From Brumimicrobium sp051745635 (GTDB lineage Bacteria; Bacteroidota; Bacteroidia; Flavobacteriales_D; Crocinitomicaceae): a stretch of 64,000 bases of DNA. Shown here one piece after another: positions 1 through 7,992 of the stretch. The notes under the pieces are model-generated. The model was not told the DNA's origin. It searched no databases and saw only the letters and a program-made list of their open reading frames with translations. The stretch lies in NCBI GenBank assembly GCA_051745635.1, contig JBNJEH010000008.1:1-64000 (forward strand). Reading direction: 5' to 3'. Each line of letters begins with the position of its first letter. Position 1 is the first letter of the stretch. A program made the translations under genes and the position numbers.

Positions 1-27
1 CGGATAATTTTTACTACTTTTACTCAT
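1..27 (-). CDS. 5' end of a minus-strand ORF of unknown function (partial)
   Basis: Nine codons (MSKSSKNYP) read leftwards off the window edge from an ATG at 27. The same N-terminus, MSKSSKNHP, starts a minus-strand ORF inside the second copy of the 98-bp repeat. The shared upstream sequence holds a hairpin and ends at an attC-like core site. I do not recognise the product, and too little is visible to say more than that a gene may begin here. Confidence 0.25.
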
Positions 28-99
28 AATGTTATTTTTTAAATTATGAGCAATATACTTTCGGTGGTTAACTTTAGCTACCGAAGGTTGAGTTCAACA
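2..99. repeat. 98-bp direct repeat, copy 1
   Basis: It matches 2343-2440 at 95 of 98 positions without gaps. The repeat contains the first codons of a minus-strand ORF, an AT-rich stretch and a hairpin (CTTTCGGTGG with CTACCGAAGG). It ends in GTTCAACA, which is the outer core site of an attC-like palindrome. After that base the two copies diverge completely, so the homology border lies at the putative recombination site. Confidence 0.85.
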
Positions 100-225
100 C
101 AGGGCTAGCAATCAAGCCTTAGTGAACGGCGTTTAATGAAATTTATGTAAATTTGAAAATAAAGAGCGTTTAAGGAAAGTCAGTGGGTTATTTCGGCTCG
201 ACTGCCAGCCCTGAGAACGTTGGCA
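92..225 (+). other. attC-like site 1 (integron cassette recombination site)
   Basis: It is bounded by GTTCAAC (92-98, fits RYYYAAC) and GTTGGCA (219-225, close to GTTRRRY). Between them the arms at 100-118 (CAGGGCTAGCAATCAAGCC) and 195-213 pair over 19 positions, with only three G-T wobbles. Core sites enclosing a long imperfect palindrome are the hallmark of integron attC sites. No integrase is in the window and orientation cannot be decided by eye. A covariance-model attC search would be decisive. Confidence 0.6.
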
Positions 226-235
226 TGCATTTAAA

Positions 236-943
236 ATGACAAGAATTTTAATAATCATATTGACAATATTTTTTTGGTCATGTAACCAGAATCCTGAAAA
301 CACCAAGAAAGACTTGGAGACGGTTGAGCATGAACCACAAACTCCTGACACTTTAGAAAAGAAGGACTTGGATTGGGCTGACCAATATGTTAAGTGGTAT
401 TTAGACCAAGAAGACGAAAATTTAAAGACAAATGACAGCCTGACCCTTAGCTTTATCAAAGACCACCAAATACGGCAAGGACGAGAGACAGTTCAAATAA
501 GAATTGGCTACGACTTGCAACACCGGTTTGAAGTAAGAAAGTGGCTATACATTGACTTTGAAACACATTCTATGGCTGAGTATAATATAGAAAATGACAG
601 TCTAACAAGTTGGCCGAATCATGACGACTTTAAATCTGAAATACCCAAGTCAGGAGAATATCGATACGACATTGCCTTTGCTGAATGGCAAGGAAAATCA
701 ATGGGAGAAAAAGTGACAGTAATTATCGAAGGAGATTCAGTAAAAATTAGATACGAAGGAGACGGAAATCTGTCATTGTCAAAAAAAGGTGATATTCTCG
801 ACTCAGGACTTTTAAGAAAACACGTGTCAGGTTCATGGATAATTGCAGAATCTGAAATGGACATTTATACAGAAGAGTTTGGTGGTTGTGGTTCAGGTCC
901 GACAATCATTGACTTTAAGAACAAAAAATATTGGACTTGTTAA
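236..943 (+). CDS. Hypothetical lipoprotein in a cassette-like unit
   Basis: This 235-residue protein starts with a short hydrophobic signal and a lipobox-like FFWSC at residues 12-16, so it is probably a membrane-anchored lipoprotein. An acidic, Lys/Glu-rich linker follows (residues 18-60), then a predicted beta-rich domain with no catalytic motif I recognise. Two Cys occur near the C-terminus (GGCGSG and the terminal WTC). The gene starts 10 bp after the GTTGGCA core and ends just before its complement TGCCAAC (959-965), which is how an integron cassette frames its gene. No promoter is obvious. Function unknown. Confidence 0.7.
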   Translation: MTRILIIILTIFFWSCNQNPENTKKDLETVEHEPQTPDTLEKKDLDWADQYVKWYLDQEDENLKTNDSLTLSFIKDHQIRQGRETVQIRIGYDLQHRFEVRKWLYIDFETHSMAEYNIENDSLTSWPNHDDFKSEIPKSGEYRYDIAFAEWQGKSMGEKVTVIIEGDSVKIRYEGDGNLSLSKKGDILDSGLLRKHVSGSWIIAESEMDIYTEEFGGCGSGPTIIDFKNKKYWTC

Positions 944-958
944 AAGAAAAAAACGACA

Positions 959-1089
959 TGCCAACAATGGCTAAGAAAACATAGGGCGGATAAGGCTTTC
1001 AGAAAGGTTCGTTCATTTAGCAAACTTTGATTTCGGTGGACAGGCAATCGCTCCGAAAGCCCTACGTTTCTTAGCCTAGACCGTTGGGC
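959..1089 (+). other. attC-like site 2
   Basis: It runs from TGCCAAC (959-965) to GTTGGGC (1083-1089). The arms GGCTAAGAAAACATAGGGC (969-987) and 1059-1076 pair almost perfectly, with one bulged A and one wobble; the loop region of about 70 nt contains a smaller nested GGCTTTC/GAAAGCC pairing. TGCCAAC is the exact complement of the core that opens the upstream unit (219-225), as expected for the two ends of one cassette. Confidence 0.65.
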
Positions 1090-1108
1090 TTAATTTAATA
1101 AAACGAAA

Positions 1109-2116
1109 ATGAGGATAAGTCAATTTCAAAAATACTCACAAAGAGAAAATGCTGTTACAAACAATGTTTTATTGATGCTTTCAAGGTTGAATGACCTGAA
1201 TATTGACTACTATAAGTCAATGATAGAGCGCTTAAATGAAGGGAGTTTTCAGCAATACTATTATCCACAACCAATATTCACTCAGCAGGTTGGGATAAGA
1301 AAAGGTATTATAGATGGACATATTGAGGTAAAACCCTCTAAAATTGTGATTGAAACCAAGCTCAACAGTAAGGAGTTTATAGGAAAATTAGTAAAGTACG
1401 GCAAAGCGTTTAATGAAAATAGCCAAAATCAACTATGGCACCTTAGTTCTGTAAGATTTGAAGACAATGAAGTAATTGAAATTAATGACAGACTTAAAAC
1501 CACCTATCCAAATCTTAAAATCCAATTTAACAATTTATTATTCAACGATTTAATTGAAAATTTAGAAGGTATCTATGAGGAGAATAACCACGATATGGAA
1601 TTGCGACTTCTTCTAAACGATTTTAGTAATTACTGTATTGAGAGCAATTTAATATCAAACGAAGAATTCAAATTACTCTTTGTCCCTACAGGATTCTCTT
1701 ATAAATGGAATAAGAAACACAAAATATATTATTGTCCTACCAGTTGGCATAGTCAAAAATTCAAATTTTTCGGTTTGTATAATTGGAAATCAGTAAGAAC
1801 GATATCTGAAATTGAGACGACAATAATTGCTGACTATGATGCCAACAGTAAAAAATTAACTGTTCACAGTAAAGGACATACAGATGAGCAAATCAGGCGC
1901 TTGGAGTATGGACTAACTGAATTAGGTGAAAATCATTATGGACTAAAATATTATATCCTACCAGAAAACGAAACGTTTGAAACCGATTTTAGAAAAACAT
2001 CGCATGGAGGAATACAAGGCTATAGATATAAAGATTTAAGGGATTACCTAACCCTCAATGACTATTCTGACTTAAAATTGATTGCTGAAGAATTAAAAAA
2101 AGTCACGTGGAAATAA
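1109..2116 (+). CDS. PD-(D/E)XK nuclease-like protein
   Basis: The 335-residue soluble protein has, near residues 68-84, the pattern IIDGHI...IVIETKL. This is an Asp followed about 14 residues later by E-x-K, matching the catalytic core of PD-(D/E)XK nucleases (the family also covers restriction and repair enzymes). The C-terminal half is probably a separate domain I do not recognise. It sits alone between core sites GTTGGGC (1083) and GCCCAAC (2126), which are exact complements, so it looks like a mobile cassette gene. A role in DNA cleavage or phage defence is inferred, not shown. No partner methylase is nearby. Confidence 0.6.
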   Translation: MRISQFQKYSQRENAVTNNVLLMLSRLNDLNIDYYKSMIERLNEGSFQQYYYPQPIFTQQVGIRKGIIDGHIEVKPSKIVIETKLNSKEFIGKLVKYGKAFNENSQNQLWHLSSVRFEDNEVIEINDRLKTTYPNLKIQFNNLLFNDLIENLEGIYEENNHDMELRLLLNDFSNYCIESNLISNEEFKLLFVPTGFSYKWNKKHKIYYCPTSWHSQKFKFFGLYNWKSVRTISEIETTIIADYDANSKKLTVHSKGHTDEQIRRLEYGLTELGENHYGLKYYILPENETFETDFRKTSHGGIQGYRYKDLRDYLTLNDYSDLKLIAEELKKVTWK

Positions 2117-2125
2117 AAAAACTAA

Positions 2126-2185
2126 GCCCAACAAATAAGCACTAATGCAGTTCTGTAAGGCAGAACTTCATTATGCTTGCTGCCC
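2126..2185 (+). other. attC-like site 3, short and partly degenerate
   Basis: GCCCAAC (2126-2132) complements the core at 1083-1089. The following arms, about 2138-2157 and 2162-2180 (AAGCACTAATGCAGTTCTG against a partner with two single-base gaps), form a hairpin with a 5-nt loop. The expected closing GTTRRRY core is missing; the sequence reads GCTTGCTGCCC instead. It may be an inactivated site or a junction with the element that follows. Confidence 0.45.
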
Positions 2186-2281
2186 TTTTCCCGAGTACCT
2201 GAATTGACCCCAACCGGTTCTTCAGCGCTCTGATCGTACTGAGTAATATCGAAGTATGGGGATTGAATAGCCTCTTTTCTT

Positions 2282-2368
2282 TTAAGAAGCCTGATTTTTG
2301 CAGCTGATCTTAGTGTTTTCAAAAGGCAGACCTTCTTTGGATGGATGATTTTTACTACTTTTACTCAT
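2282..2368 (-). pseudogene. Remnant minus-strand ORF in repeat copy 2
   Basis: The ORF starts with the same codons (MSKSSKN) as the ORF leaving the window at position 1, but stops after 28 codons. A second frame stays open from about 2322 to 2122 (starting MKTLRSAAK), so a frameshift could have broken a longer ORF. Neither frame resembles a family I know. It is given as a probable remnant, mainly because its N-terminus is duplicated. Confidence 0.25.
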
Positions 2369-2440
2369 AACATTATTTTTTAAATTATGAGCAATATACT
2401 TTCGGTGGTTAACTTTAGCTACCGAAGGTTGAGTTCAACA
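2343..2440. repeat. 98-bp direct repeat, copy 2
   Basis: Second copy of the repeat at 2-99, with three substitutions. It again ends exactly on a GTTCAACA core, but is followed by a different palindrome. On the opposite strand the repeat begins with GTTGAAC, itself a valid GTTRRRY core, so the repeated unit may be a cassette inserted in reverse. Confidence 0.85.
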
Positions 2441-2508
2441 GCAAATAATCACAAGCGGCGAACGTTCATACGTGGTAGCCGCATGTGCCTATTTGCAAAA
2501 CGTTATGC
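2433..2508 (+). other. attC-like site 4
   Basis: It is bounded by GTTCAAC (2433-2439) and GTTATGC (2502-2508). The arms GCAAATAATCACAAGCGGC (2441-2459) and 2478-2496 pair over 19 positions with three non-complementary or wobble positions. At about 76 bp it falls within the usual attC size. GTTATGC departs from GTTRRRY at one base, but its complement GCATAAC recurs at the end of the Fic unit (3403-3409). Confidence 0.6.
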
Positions 2509-2588
2509 ACTATTCAACATAAAAATCACACGAGCATATTTCGTAGTTTTAATAAAGTTTTCATATCTTTGATAAGATCAAATGAGCA

Positions 2589-2810
2589 ATGTACAAATCA
2601 ATAGACATAGACCGTAAGAACCTTACTTTAATGGGGGTGAAGTTTTCTGATTTAAGAACATTAGAAAATACAGCGAATGCTATTGGGTCTAATATGTTTG
2701 AAGGGTTCGAGCCAACCAAGGAATTAGTTCAACTTTATGTTGACTGGAAAGCAGGAATAATATCAGAATCAGACTTGCTGACTAAGTTACACAGTTTCTA
2801 TGGGAAATGA
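2589..2810 (+). CDS. VbhA-like antitoxin of a Fic toxin
   Basis: This small protein of 73 residues contains SNMFEG (about residues 34-39), which fits the (S/T)xxxE(G/N) inhibitory motif whose Glu blocks ATP binding in Fic enzymes. The following segment, with the pattern PTKELVQLYVDWKAG, resembles the VbhA antitoxin fold. The gene overlaps the downstream fic gene by 11 bp (2800-2810), so the two are translationally coupled. A separate inhibitor protein makes this a class I Fic module. The call rests on the motif and on gene order. Confidence 0.75.
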   Translation: MYKSIDIDRKNLTLMGVKFSDLRTLENTANAIGSNMFEGFEPTKELVQLYVDWKAGIISESDLLTKLHSFYGK

Positions 2811-3408
2811 CTACCATTATTTAGATCCAGAAAATAAATACACCGATAAGAATGGCTTACTTCGAAATTTAGCCGATATTAAAGATGAAAAAGTTCTTTT
2901 AGCTTTTGAAAGTTTAAAAGTTACAAAAAGGGTTGAAGAGTTAATCGAAAATCCACTAAAAATACAGGATTCAAACGCACTCCTTAAAATACACCACCAT
3001 TTGTTTCAAGATGTTTATGAATGGGCAGGACAAGTGCGAACCGTAAATATAAGCAAAGACGGAAAGCCCTTTTTTGACGGAGAAAGATTTCATCTCGGAT
3101 TCCAATATATTGATAATTTGATTTCTGAGTATCGAAAAATTAAAAAGTCAGACAAATCAGCATTAGCTAAGAAATTGGCTGAAATTTTGGACAACGTAAA
3201 TTTCTTGCATCCTTTTAGAGACGGAAATGGTCGAACCCAAAGAGAGTTCCTAAGACTTTTGGCTTTAGAAAAAGGTATAAAGTTAAATTTAAACCCACCT
3301 GATGACAAAAGTGTTTACGAAAAGTATATGAAAGGGACTGTTGATAGTGATATAGAGACCTTAACAGAGTTAATATTAGAACTAATCGAGAAAAAGAACA
3401 GTGCATAA
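2800..3408 (+). CDS. fic: Fic family protein (AMP transferase toxin)
   Basis: The 202-residue protein carries the complete catalytic loop HPFRDGNGRTQREF (about residues 132-145), matching HxFx(D/E)GNGRxxR. Known enzymes of this type transfer AMP from ATP to a target hydroxyl, usually Tyr, Ser or Thr; bacterial toxins of this kind often modify gyrase or topoisomerase IV. No inhibitory (S/T)xxxE(G/N) helix is visible inside the protein, in keeping with the separate antitoxin upstream. The length is normal for a single-domain Fic protein. The pair lies between GTTATGC (2502) and GCATAAC (3403), so it appears to be one cassette. The target is unknown. Confidence 0.88.
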   Translation: MGNDYHYLDPENKYTDKNGLLRNLADIKDEKVLLAFESLKVTKRVEELIENPLKIQDSNALLKIHHHLFQDVYEWAGQVRTVNISKDGKPFFDGERFHLGFQYIDNLISEYRKIKKSDKSALAKKLAEILDNVNFLHPFRDGNGRTQREFLRLLALEKGIKLNLNPPDDKSVYEKYMKGTVDSDIETLTELILELIEKKNSA

Positions 3409-3495
3409 CAGCCCTATAGCTCCAGCGATTTGTTTCGTCTTCGAATCGAAAATTATGTGTAAATTTAAAGCAGTCTGCTTCTAGGGTCGTTCAGT
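3403..3495 (+). other. attC-like site 5, weak
   Basis: GCATAAC (3403-3409) overlaps the last bases of the fic gene and complements the core at 2502-2508. The arms near 3412-3420 and 3477-3487 share only CCCTA plus GC pairing, and the far core GTTCAGT (3489-3495) does not fit GTTRRRY well. It may mark the right-hand end of the cassette cluster, since ordinary chromosomal genes follow. Confidence 0.35.
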
Positions 3496-3546
3496 GAGAA
3501 ATCCCCGAAGCCAGCGGGCAACCGTCAACACATCCAAAAACTTCAA

Positions 3547-6006
3547 TTATTCGTCTTTTCGGTTTTTGTTTCCGCCGCCCTTAAAGTTGAGATCTACCCG
3601 GTAATAAAATATGGGGAGGAATCCCAGCTGATAGCGCTGAGCAATCGGTTCAGCAGAAGGTTCGAGCAGGTTGGGCGCATAGGCGAGTCCGAGTATATTT
3701 TGTCGATTCAGAATATTCACCAAATCTAATCCGATTTCATGGGTAAGTCTCGGCGTATTCAGGCGATACGTGATTTTAAAATCCATGCGGAAATAATCTT
3801 TGAATTGCCGCGTATTGAAAAGTGAATCTTTAAAAACGAGTTCATTGCTGGCTTCGGTGGCGTCCACATCTACATATCCGTAGCGGCGTCCACCGGCGGC
3901 AGTCACTTTAAAACCCAGTGAGATCATGTTCTTTTTGTTCAGCTGAAATTCTTTACCTGCCAGGAAATTGGTTGCATAATTGCCATTAAAATCAGTATTG
4001 CGCTCAATTTGATCACTGCCCTTGTAAGTAGATTCAAAAAAGGAAGCGGTCGTCAGAAAGTAAAAGGATTGACTGAAAAACTTCTTAAACGTCAATTCAA
4101 TGCCATAATTTTGACCGGTACCTTCGTTGACGAGTTCGTTGGGGAAAAATCGCTGAAATCCGGAGCCCTGATTGATGAGACTATACGCCGAAGGAAAACG
4201 ATCGACGGGGATGTTGTAAAGGTATTGATAGTACACCTCCGTTTTAAAGAAAAGGCCTTTGTTGAACGACTTCTCATAACCCAACGCGGTGTGGATGCTT
4301 TTCGTAAAATCCATGTTTTGGTTGATGATGTTGCGGGAACCATCGTTTTGCTCCTCTTGATAAGTGTACTGATACAGCGGTTGCATCTGGGAGTGCAAAC
4401 CAGCTCCCATCTTAATGGCCTGATTCCCCCGAAAACGCCATTGCCACCCCAGCCGCGGCTCAGCATAGCTCCAACTGTCACTGAGGGAAAAATACTGGCT
4501 GTGAATGCCTGCCGTCGCGTCCATATCTTCATTTATTTTCCATTTGTACTGGACAAAGGGCTGAATTAATGTGGCATAGCCGGAAAAGTTATGCCGCGTA
4601 ACAAATGCATCGTGTGACGCGTTGAGCGCACTGTCAACGTTGCGAATAGAATAGCCGTCAGCATTAATGCCGGCGCGGAGGATGTGTCTACTGTTGATTT
4701 TGTGATTTATACTGGCAAAAACTGCTGTTTTATAATTTTGAAACTGGTAGCCCATGAGTGGATAGATGGAATCCGTGGAAATGCGCAGTTTATCTTCACC
4801 GGCTTGCGGTATTGTATCTACGCTGCGCACCAGAAAGTCGTGCTGTGATCGCTGTCGGTCATAGGTTTGGGCCACAGTGGCCTTGAAGAATGTATTGCGC
4901 GAAAGCGGTTTTTTGTAGGAAATACCTGCAACGCCCATGGCTGTTTCAAATTGCTGATCGCGATCGCCTTCGCCAAAAGCTTCCTCCGTTGGAGATGTTT
5001 GATCAGAAATTTTGATGTCAATGCGCGATGCACCACCAATGCCAAAAACACCGATATGTCCGCCCTTCTCGAGCGGAAATGACAATTTAAAAGCACCGTC
5101 ACCATAAACGGGAACCGCCTGCGTACCAATGCTGATACCCATCGCTTGAAACATACTCAGGGTGCTGTATCGACCCATAACGAGGTAACTGGACTTGCGC
5201 TCTTTATTGATTGGACCTTCTGCCATTGCTTCGGTTCCCAAAAAGCCAAACTGACCGGTAATTTCGTGTTGATCTGAATTGCCGTTGCGGAGATGCAGGT
5301 CAAAGACGCCAGCTATAGAATTTCCGTAATCGGCGGGGAAAGCGGACATAAAAAAATCCGAATTGCCCAGAATTTTATTATTGAGTATAGCAACGGGACC
5401 TCCGGTTGAACCAGACACAGCGAAATGGTTGGGGTTGGGAATGTCAATACCTTCAACCTTCCACAACAGTCCAATTGGCGAGTTGCCGCGAATGACGATG
5501 TCGTTTCTGGAGTCATCAGCTCCCTGTACTCCTGCGAAATTGCTGGCCATTCTGGCGGGATCCCCCCGGGAACCTGCATAGCGGTTGGTTTCTTCGACAC
5601 TGAACTTTTTGGCAGAAACAGTGGCCATTTCGTTGATCACCTCTCCTTTTTTCCGACCAATGACGTTGATTTCTTCCTTGGTCGTGATATTTTCCTGAAG
5701 TGATACGTTGACGACGGCTTCTTTTCCGGAATTGACCACTACGGCGGTGGAATGTTGCTGATATATGTTGTAGTCGACGACCAACCGGTATTTCCCGATG
5801 GGTATGGATTCAAAGTTAAAGTGTCCGTCTGCATTTGTGCGCGTGCGGCGCAACAAGCTCGAATCGGCATCAGTAATGAGAACCCCGGCGCCAATCAAGG
5901 GGTACTGCGATTCTTCATCGACGACTTTACCCTTAACGCTCTGTGTAATTTGACCGCAAGCTATAGAGGTAAACAGACATAATATGACGAGCAGGGGTGA
6001 TCGCAT
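3547..6006 (-). CDS. TonB-dependent receptor with carboxypeptidase-like regulatory domain
   Basis: This outer-membrane receptor has 819 residues. It has a signal peptide (about 1-19), a CarboxypepD_reg-like beta-sandwich (about 22-105: KGKVVDEESQYPLIGAGV, then NADGHFNFESIPIGKYRL), a plug domain (about 125-235, with DIVIRGNSP and WKVEGIDIPNPNHF) and a long beta-barrel. Such receptors import large or scarce ligands using TonB energy. No SusD-like partner is adjacent, which argues against a classic glycan-utilisation pair. It lies 28 bp downstream of a peptide-type substrate-binding lipoprotein on the same strand, so a peptide or metal-chelate ligand is a reasonable inference. Substrate unproven. 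Confidence 0.88.
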   Translation of the reverse strand: MRSPLLVILCLFTSIACGQITQSVKGKVVDEESQYPLIGAGVLITDADSSLLRRTRTNADGHFNFESIPIGKYRLVVDYNIYQQHSTAVVVNSGKEAVVNVSLQENITTKEEINVIGRKKGEVINEMATVSAKKFSVEETNRYAGSRGDPARMASNFAGVQGADDSRNDIVIRGNSPIGLLWKVEGIDIPNPNHFAVSGSTGGPVAILNNKILGNSDFFMSAFPADYGNSIAGVFDLHLRNGNSDQHEITGQFGFLGTEAMAEGPINKERKSSYLVMGRYSTLSMFQAMGISIGTQAVPVYGDGAFKLSFPLEKGGHIGVFGIGGASRIDIKISDQTSPTEEAFGEGDRDQQFETAMGVAGISYKKPLSRNTFFKATVAQTYDRQRSQHDFLVRSVDTIPQAGEDKLRISTDSIYPLMGYQFQNYKTAVFASINHKINSRHILRAGINADGYSIRNVDSALNASHDAFVTRHNFSGYATLIQPFVQYKWKINEDMDATAGIHSQYFSLSDSWSYAEPRLGWQWRFRGNQAIKMGAGLHSQMQPLYQYTYQEEQNDGSRNIINQNMDFTKSIHTALGYEKSFNKGLFFKTEVYYQYLYNIPVDRFPSAYSLINQGSGFQRFFPNELVNEGTGQNYGIELTFKKFFSQSFYFLTTASFFESTYKGSDQIERNTDFNGNYATNFLAGKEFQLNKKNMISLGFKVTAAGGRRYGYVDVDATEASNELVFKDSLFNTRQFKDYFRMDFKITYRLNTPRLTHEIGLDLVNILNRQNILGLAYAPNLLEPSAEPIAQRYQLGFLPIFYYRVDLNFKGGGNKNRKDE

Positions 6007-6034
6007 AACAGCTTATTTCAAAAGCGTACGGAAA

Positions 6035-7765
6035 TTATTCTTTCATTTTCTTCTGCCACTCTTCTTTCGTCCAGTCCTTAATATAAACATCCTTGAAAGA
6101 ATAATAATTCATCTCATTGAGGTTCAGGTTTCGCACTTTTGAATAAGCAATTTTAATGGTCTCTTCATACCACAAGATGATAAAAGGAGCGTCTTTCATG
6201 AGGATTTTTTCAGCTTCGGCAAAATGCTTGTACCGCTGAACAATATCCGTGGCACTTTGGCCTTTTTCAAAAGCAGCGTCGAAGTCTTCATTTTTGTAAC
6301 GCGCGTGATTCATCATGGATGGCTCGTCCTTACTATCGGGCACAGTTCCCCCATACGCGTTGATTAAAAAGGTTTCCGGGCTGTAGTAATCCGCGTTCCA
6401 GGATGTTCTGAACACGTCTCCTTTTGCATTCATTTGATCATCTAATTTATCCTGGAAAGGAATACCTTCGAGGTTAACGTTGATATTCAGAACCTTTTTT
6501 AATTGTTTTGAAATTTCATCCGCCACAGCTGAATGAATGGTGCCCAGATTGAATTTGAGACTGATCGACGGAAATCCTTCCCCATTGGGGTAGCCCGCTA
6601 TATTCATCAGTCTTTTAGCTTTTTCGGGATCGTAGCTGTAACTCACCTCTTTCACCTCGTCGGAGTTGTAACCATCAAATGCAGAAGGAGGAACGACACC
6701 AGCGTGTCCGGGTCCATAAGCCTGGTTGTTCAGTATGTTTTGGACAATTTCTTCCCGGTCAATCGCGTAATTAAACGCCTGGCGCACCCGCGGATCTTTA
6801 AATTCTTCCCGCGTTAAATTAAAATGGTAATACTGCGTCCGCAACAACGGTTTTCTGCGGAGTGCCATTTTCGGAGGAGTGCTGTTAAATTTGTCGATAT
6901 TACCTTGCAGCATACTCGTAATGCGACTGGGCGGGAGACCGTCGATCAGCAAAATTTCTTCCTGTTCGAACATGTCGAGCTGTCTCAGGCTTTTTCCTTC
7001 CACTACGAAAACCAATGAGTCGAGATACGGGAGTTGATTGCCTTTTTCATCTTCTCCGTAATAATCCTGGTTTTTCTTGAGAATAATATTCGTGCGTCCG
7101 TCAATTTCGGTGTATTTATCGAATATGAACGGCCCCGTACCAATGAGTGCCGTCTCTTCACCGGCTTCGACTAACTCTTTGGACACGATTACAGCAGTTG
7201 TCTGCGTGAGTTTATTTATAAAGTTGACATCGCGATGCAAGAGCTCCATTGTGATTGAATGACCATCGGCAGAGAGGCCTTCAATTTTATCGGCTTCTCC
7301 TTCGTGAAAAGCCTCGGCGCCCTTCAAAATACCTTTGTAGATAGCGGTGTAGGCAGAAGAAGGGTCTTCACCTCTTTTCTTACGGCAGGCCAGTTCTATG
7401 GAGTATATGACATCTTCGGGCGTGAGTTTATGACCGCTGCCTATCAGTTCGTGCTCGTGAAAATAAACATCATCCCGAAGTTCGAACGTAATCGTTTTAC
7501 CGTCATCGCTGATTTCCCAGTCTTTTGCTAATGAGGGTTTTGCCTCGAGTGTCTCTGGATCGAGCGTCACCAATCCTTCCAGCACTTGTCCGAGAACAGC
7601 GGAAGAATAGACATCTGTCACTTTCCGCGCTTCCAATGTTGTCGGTTCATTCGACAGCGCAAAGGTAAATGTACCGCCAGCGTGCTCGAATTGTTTTTTG
7701 TTATTGCCGGAACAACCAGCCAGTAAAAGCGAAGCACTCATTAATAGTAGTCCGAAGTATTTCAT
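6035..7765 (-). CDS. ABC transporter substrate-binding lipoprotein, family 5 (peptide/oligopeptide type)
   Basis: The 576-residue protein begins with a signal ending in the lipobox LLAGC (Cys18), so it is lipid-anchored. The body fits the SBP_bac_5 fold of DppA/OppA proteins, with segments such as LAKDWEISDDGKTITFELRD, IGTGPFIFDKY and FNYAIDREEIV. Family members bind di- or oligopeptides, nickel or other solutes and deliver them to an inner-membrane permease. No permease or ATPase gene lies in the window. It is the first gene of a probable two-gene operon with the TonB receptor downstream, suggesting that the two handle the same ligand. Confidence 0.88.
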   Translation of the reverse strand: MKYFGLLLMSASLLLAGCSGNNKKQFEHAGGTFTFALSNEPTTLEARKVTDVYSSAVLGQVLEGLVTLDPETLEAKPSLAKDWEISDDGKTITFELRDDVYFHEHELIGSGHKLTPEDVIYSIELACRKKRGEDPSSAYTAIYKGILKGAEAFHEGEADKIEGLSADGHSITMELLHRDVNFINKLTQTTAVIVSKELVEAGEETALIGTGPFIFDKYTEIDGRTNIILKKNQDYYGEDEKGNQLPYLDSLVFVVEGKSLRQLDMFEQEEILLIDGLPPSRITSMLQGNIDKFNSTPPKMALRRKPLLRTQYYHFNLTREEFKDPRVRQAFNYAIDREEIVQNILNNQAYGPGHAGVVPPSAFDGYNSDEVKEVSYSYDPEKAKRLMNIAGYPNGEGFPSISLKFNLGTIHSAVADEISKQLKKVLNINVNLEGIPFQDKLDDQMNAKGDVFRTSWNADYYSPETFLINAYGGTVPDSKDEPSMMNHARYKNEDFDAAFEKGQSATDIVQRYKHFAEAEKILMKDAPFIILWYEETIKIAYSKVRNLNLNEMNYYSFKDVYIKDWTKEEWQKKMKE

Positions 7766-7992
7766 AGTTGTTGAGAATTAATCAAGTATGTATGTTCTTA
7801 TCCGGAAAAGAAAACTCCCGAATAATTTCAACTAATTTAACAGAATATTTTTACATGGTCCATTTAATCCTTCATTTTTTTGCTTTGGTAGGAAAAAATC
7901 CTCCTTTTGCAGAAAAAAAGTTCCTGACAAATTGTTTTTTTAATAAATTGCTGCTAATATTGCAGTTGTAAAATCTTTCACACATTAATTAA

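Noticed and set aside
2122..2322. 66-codon minus-strand ORF
   Set aside because: It overlaps the attC-like site and matches no family; it is covered only as a possible frameshifted remnant.
2387..2572. 61-codon plus-strand ORF across repeat copy 2
   Set aside because: It runs through the attC-like palindrome and the core site, and its first half lies in a repeated non-coding block.
4009..4569. 186-codon plus-strand ORF inside the TonB receptor gene
   Set aside because: It is antisense to a clear receptor barrel and has no own motif or promoter.
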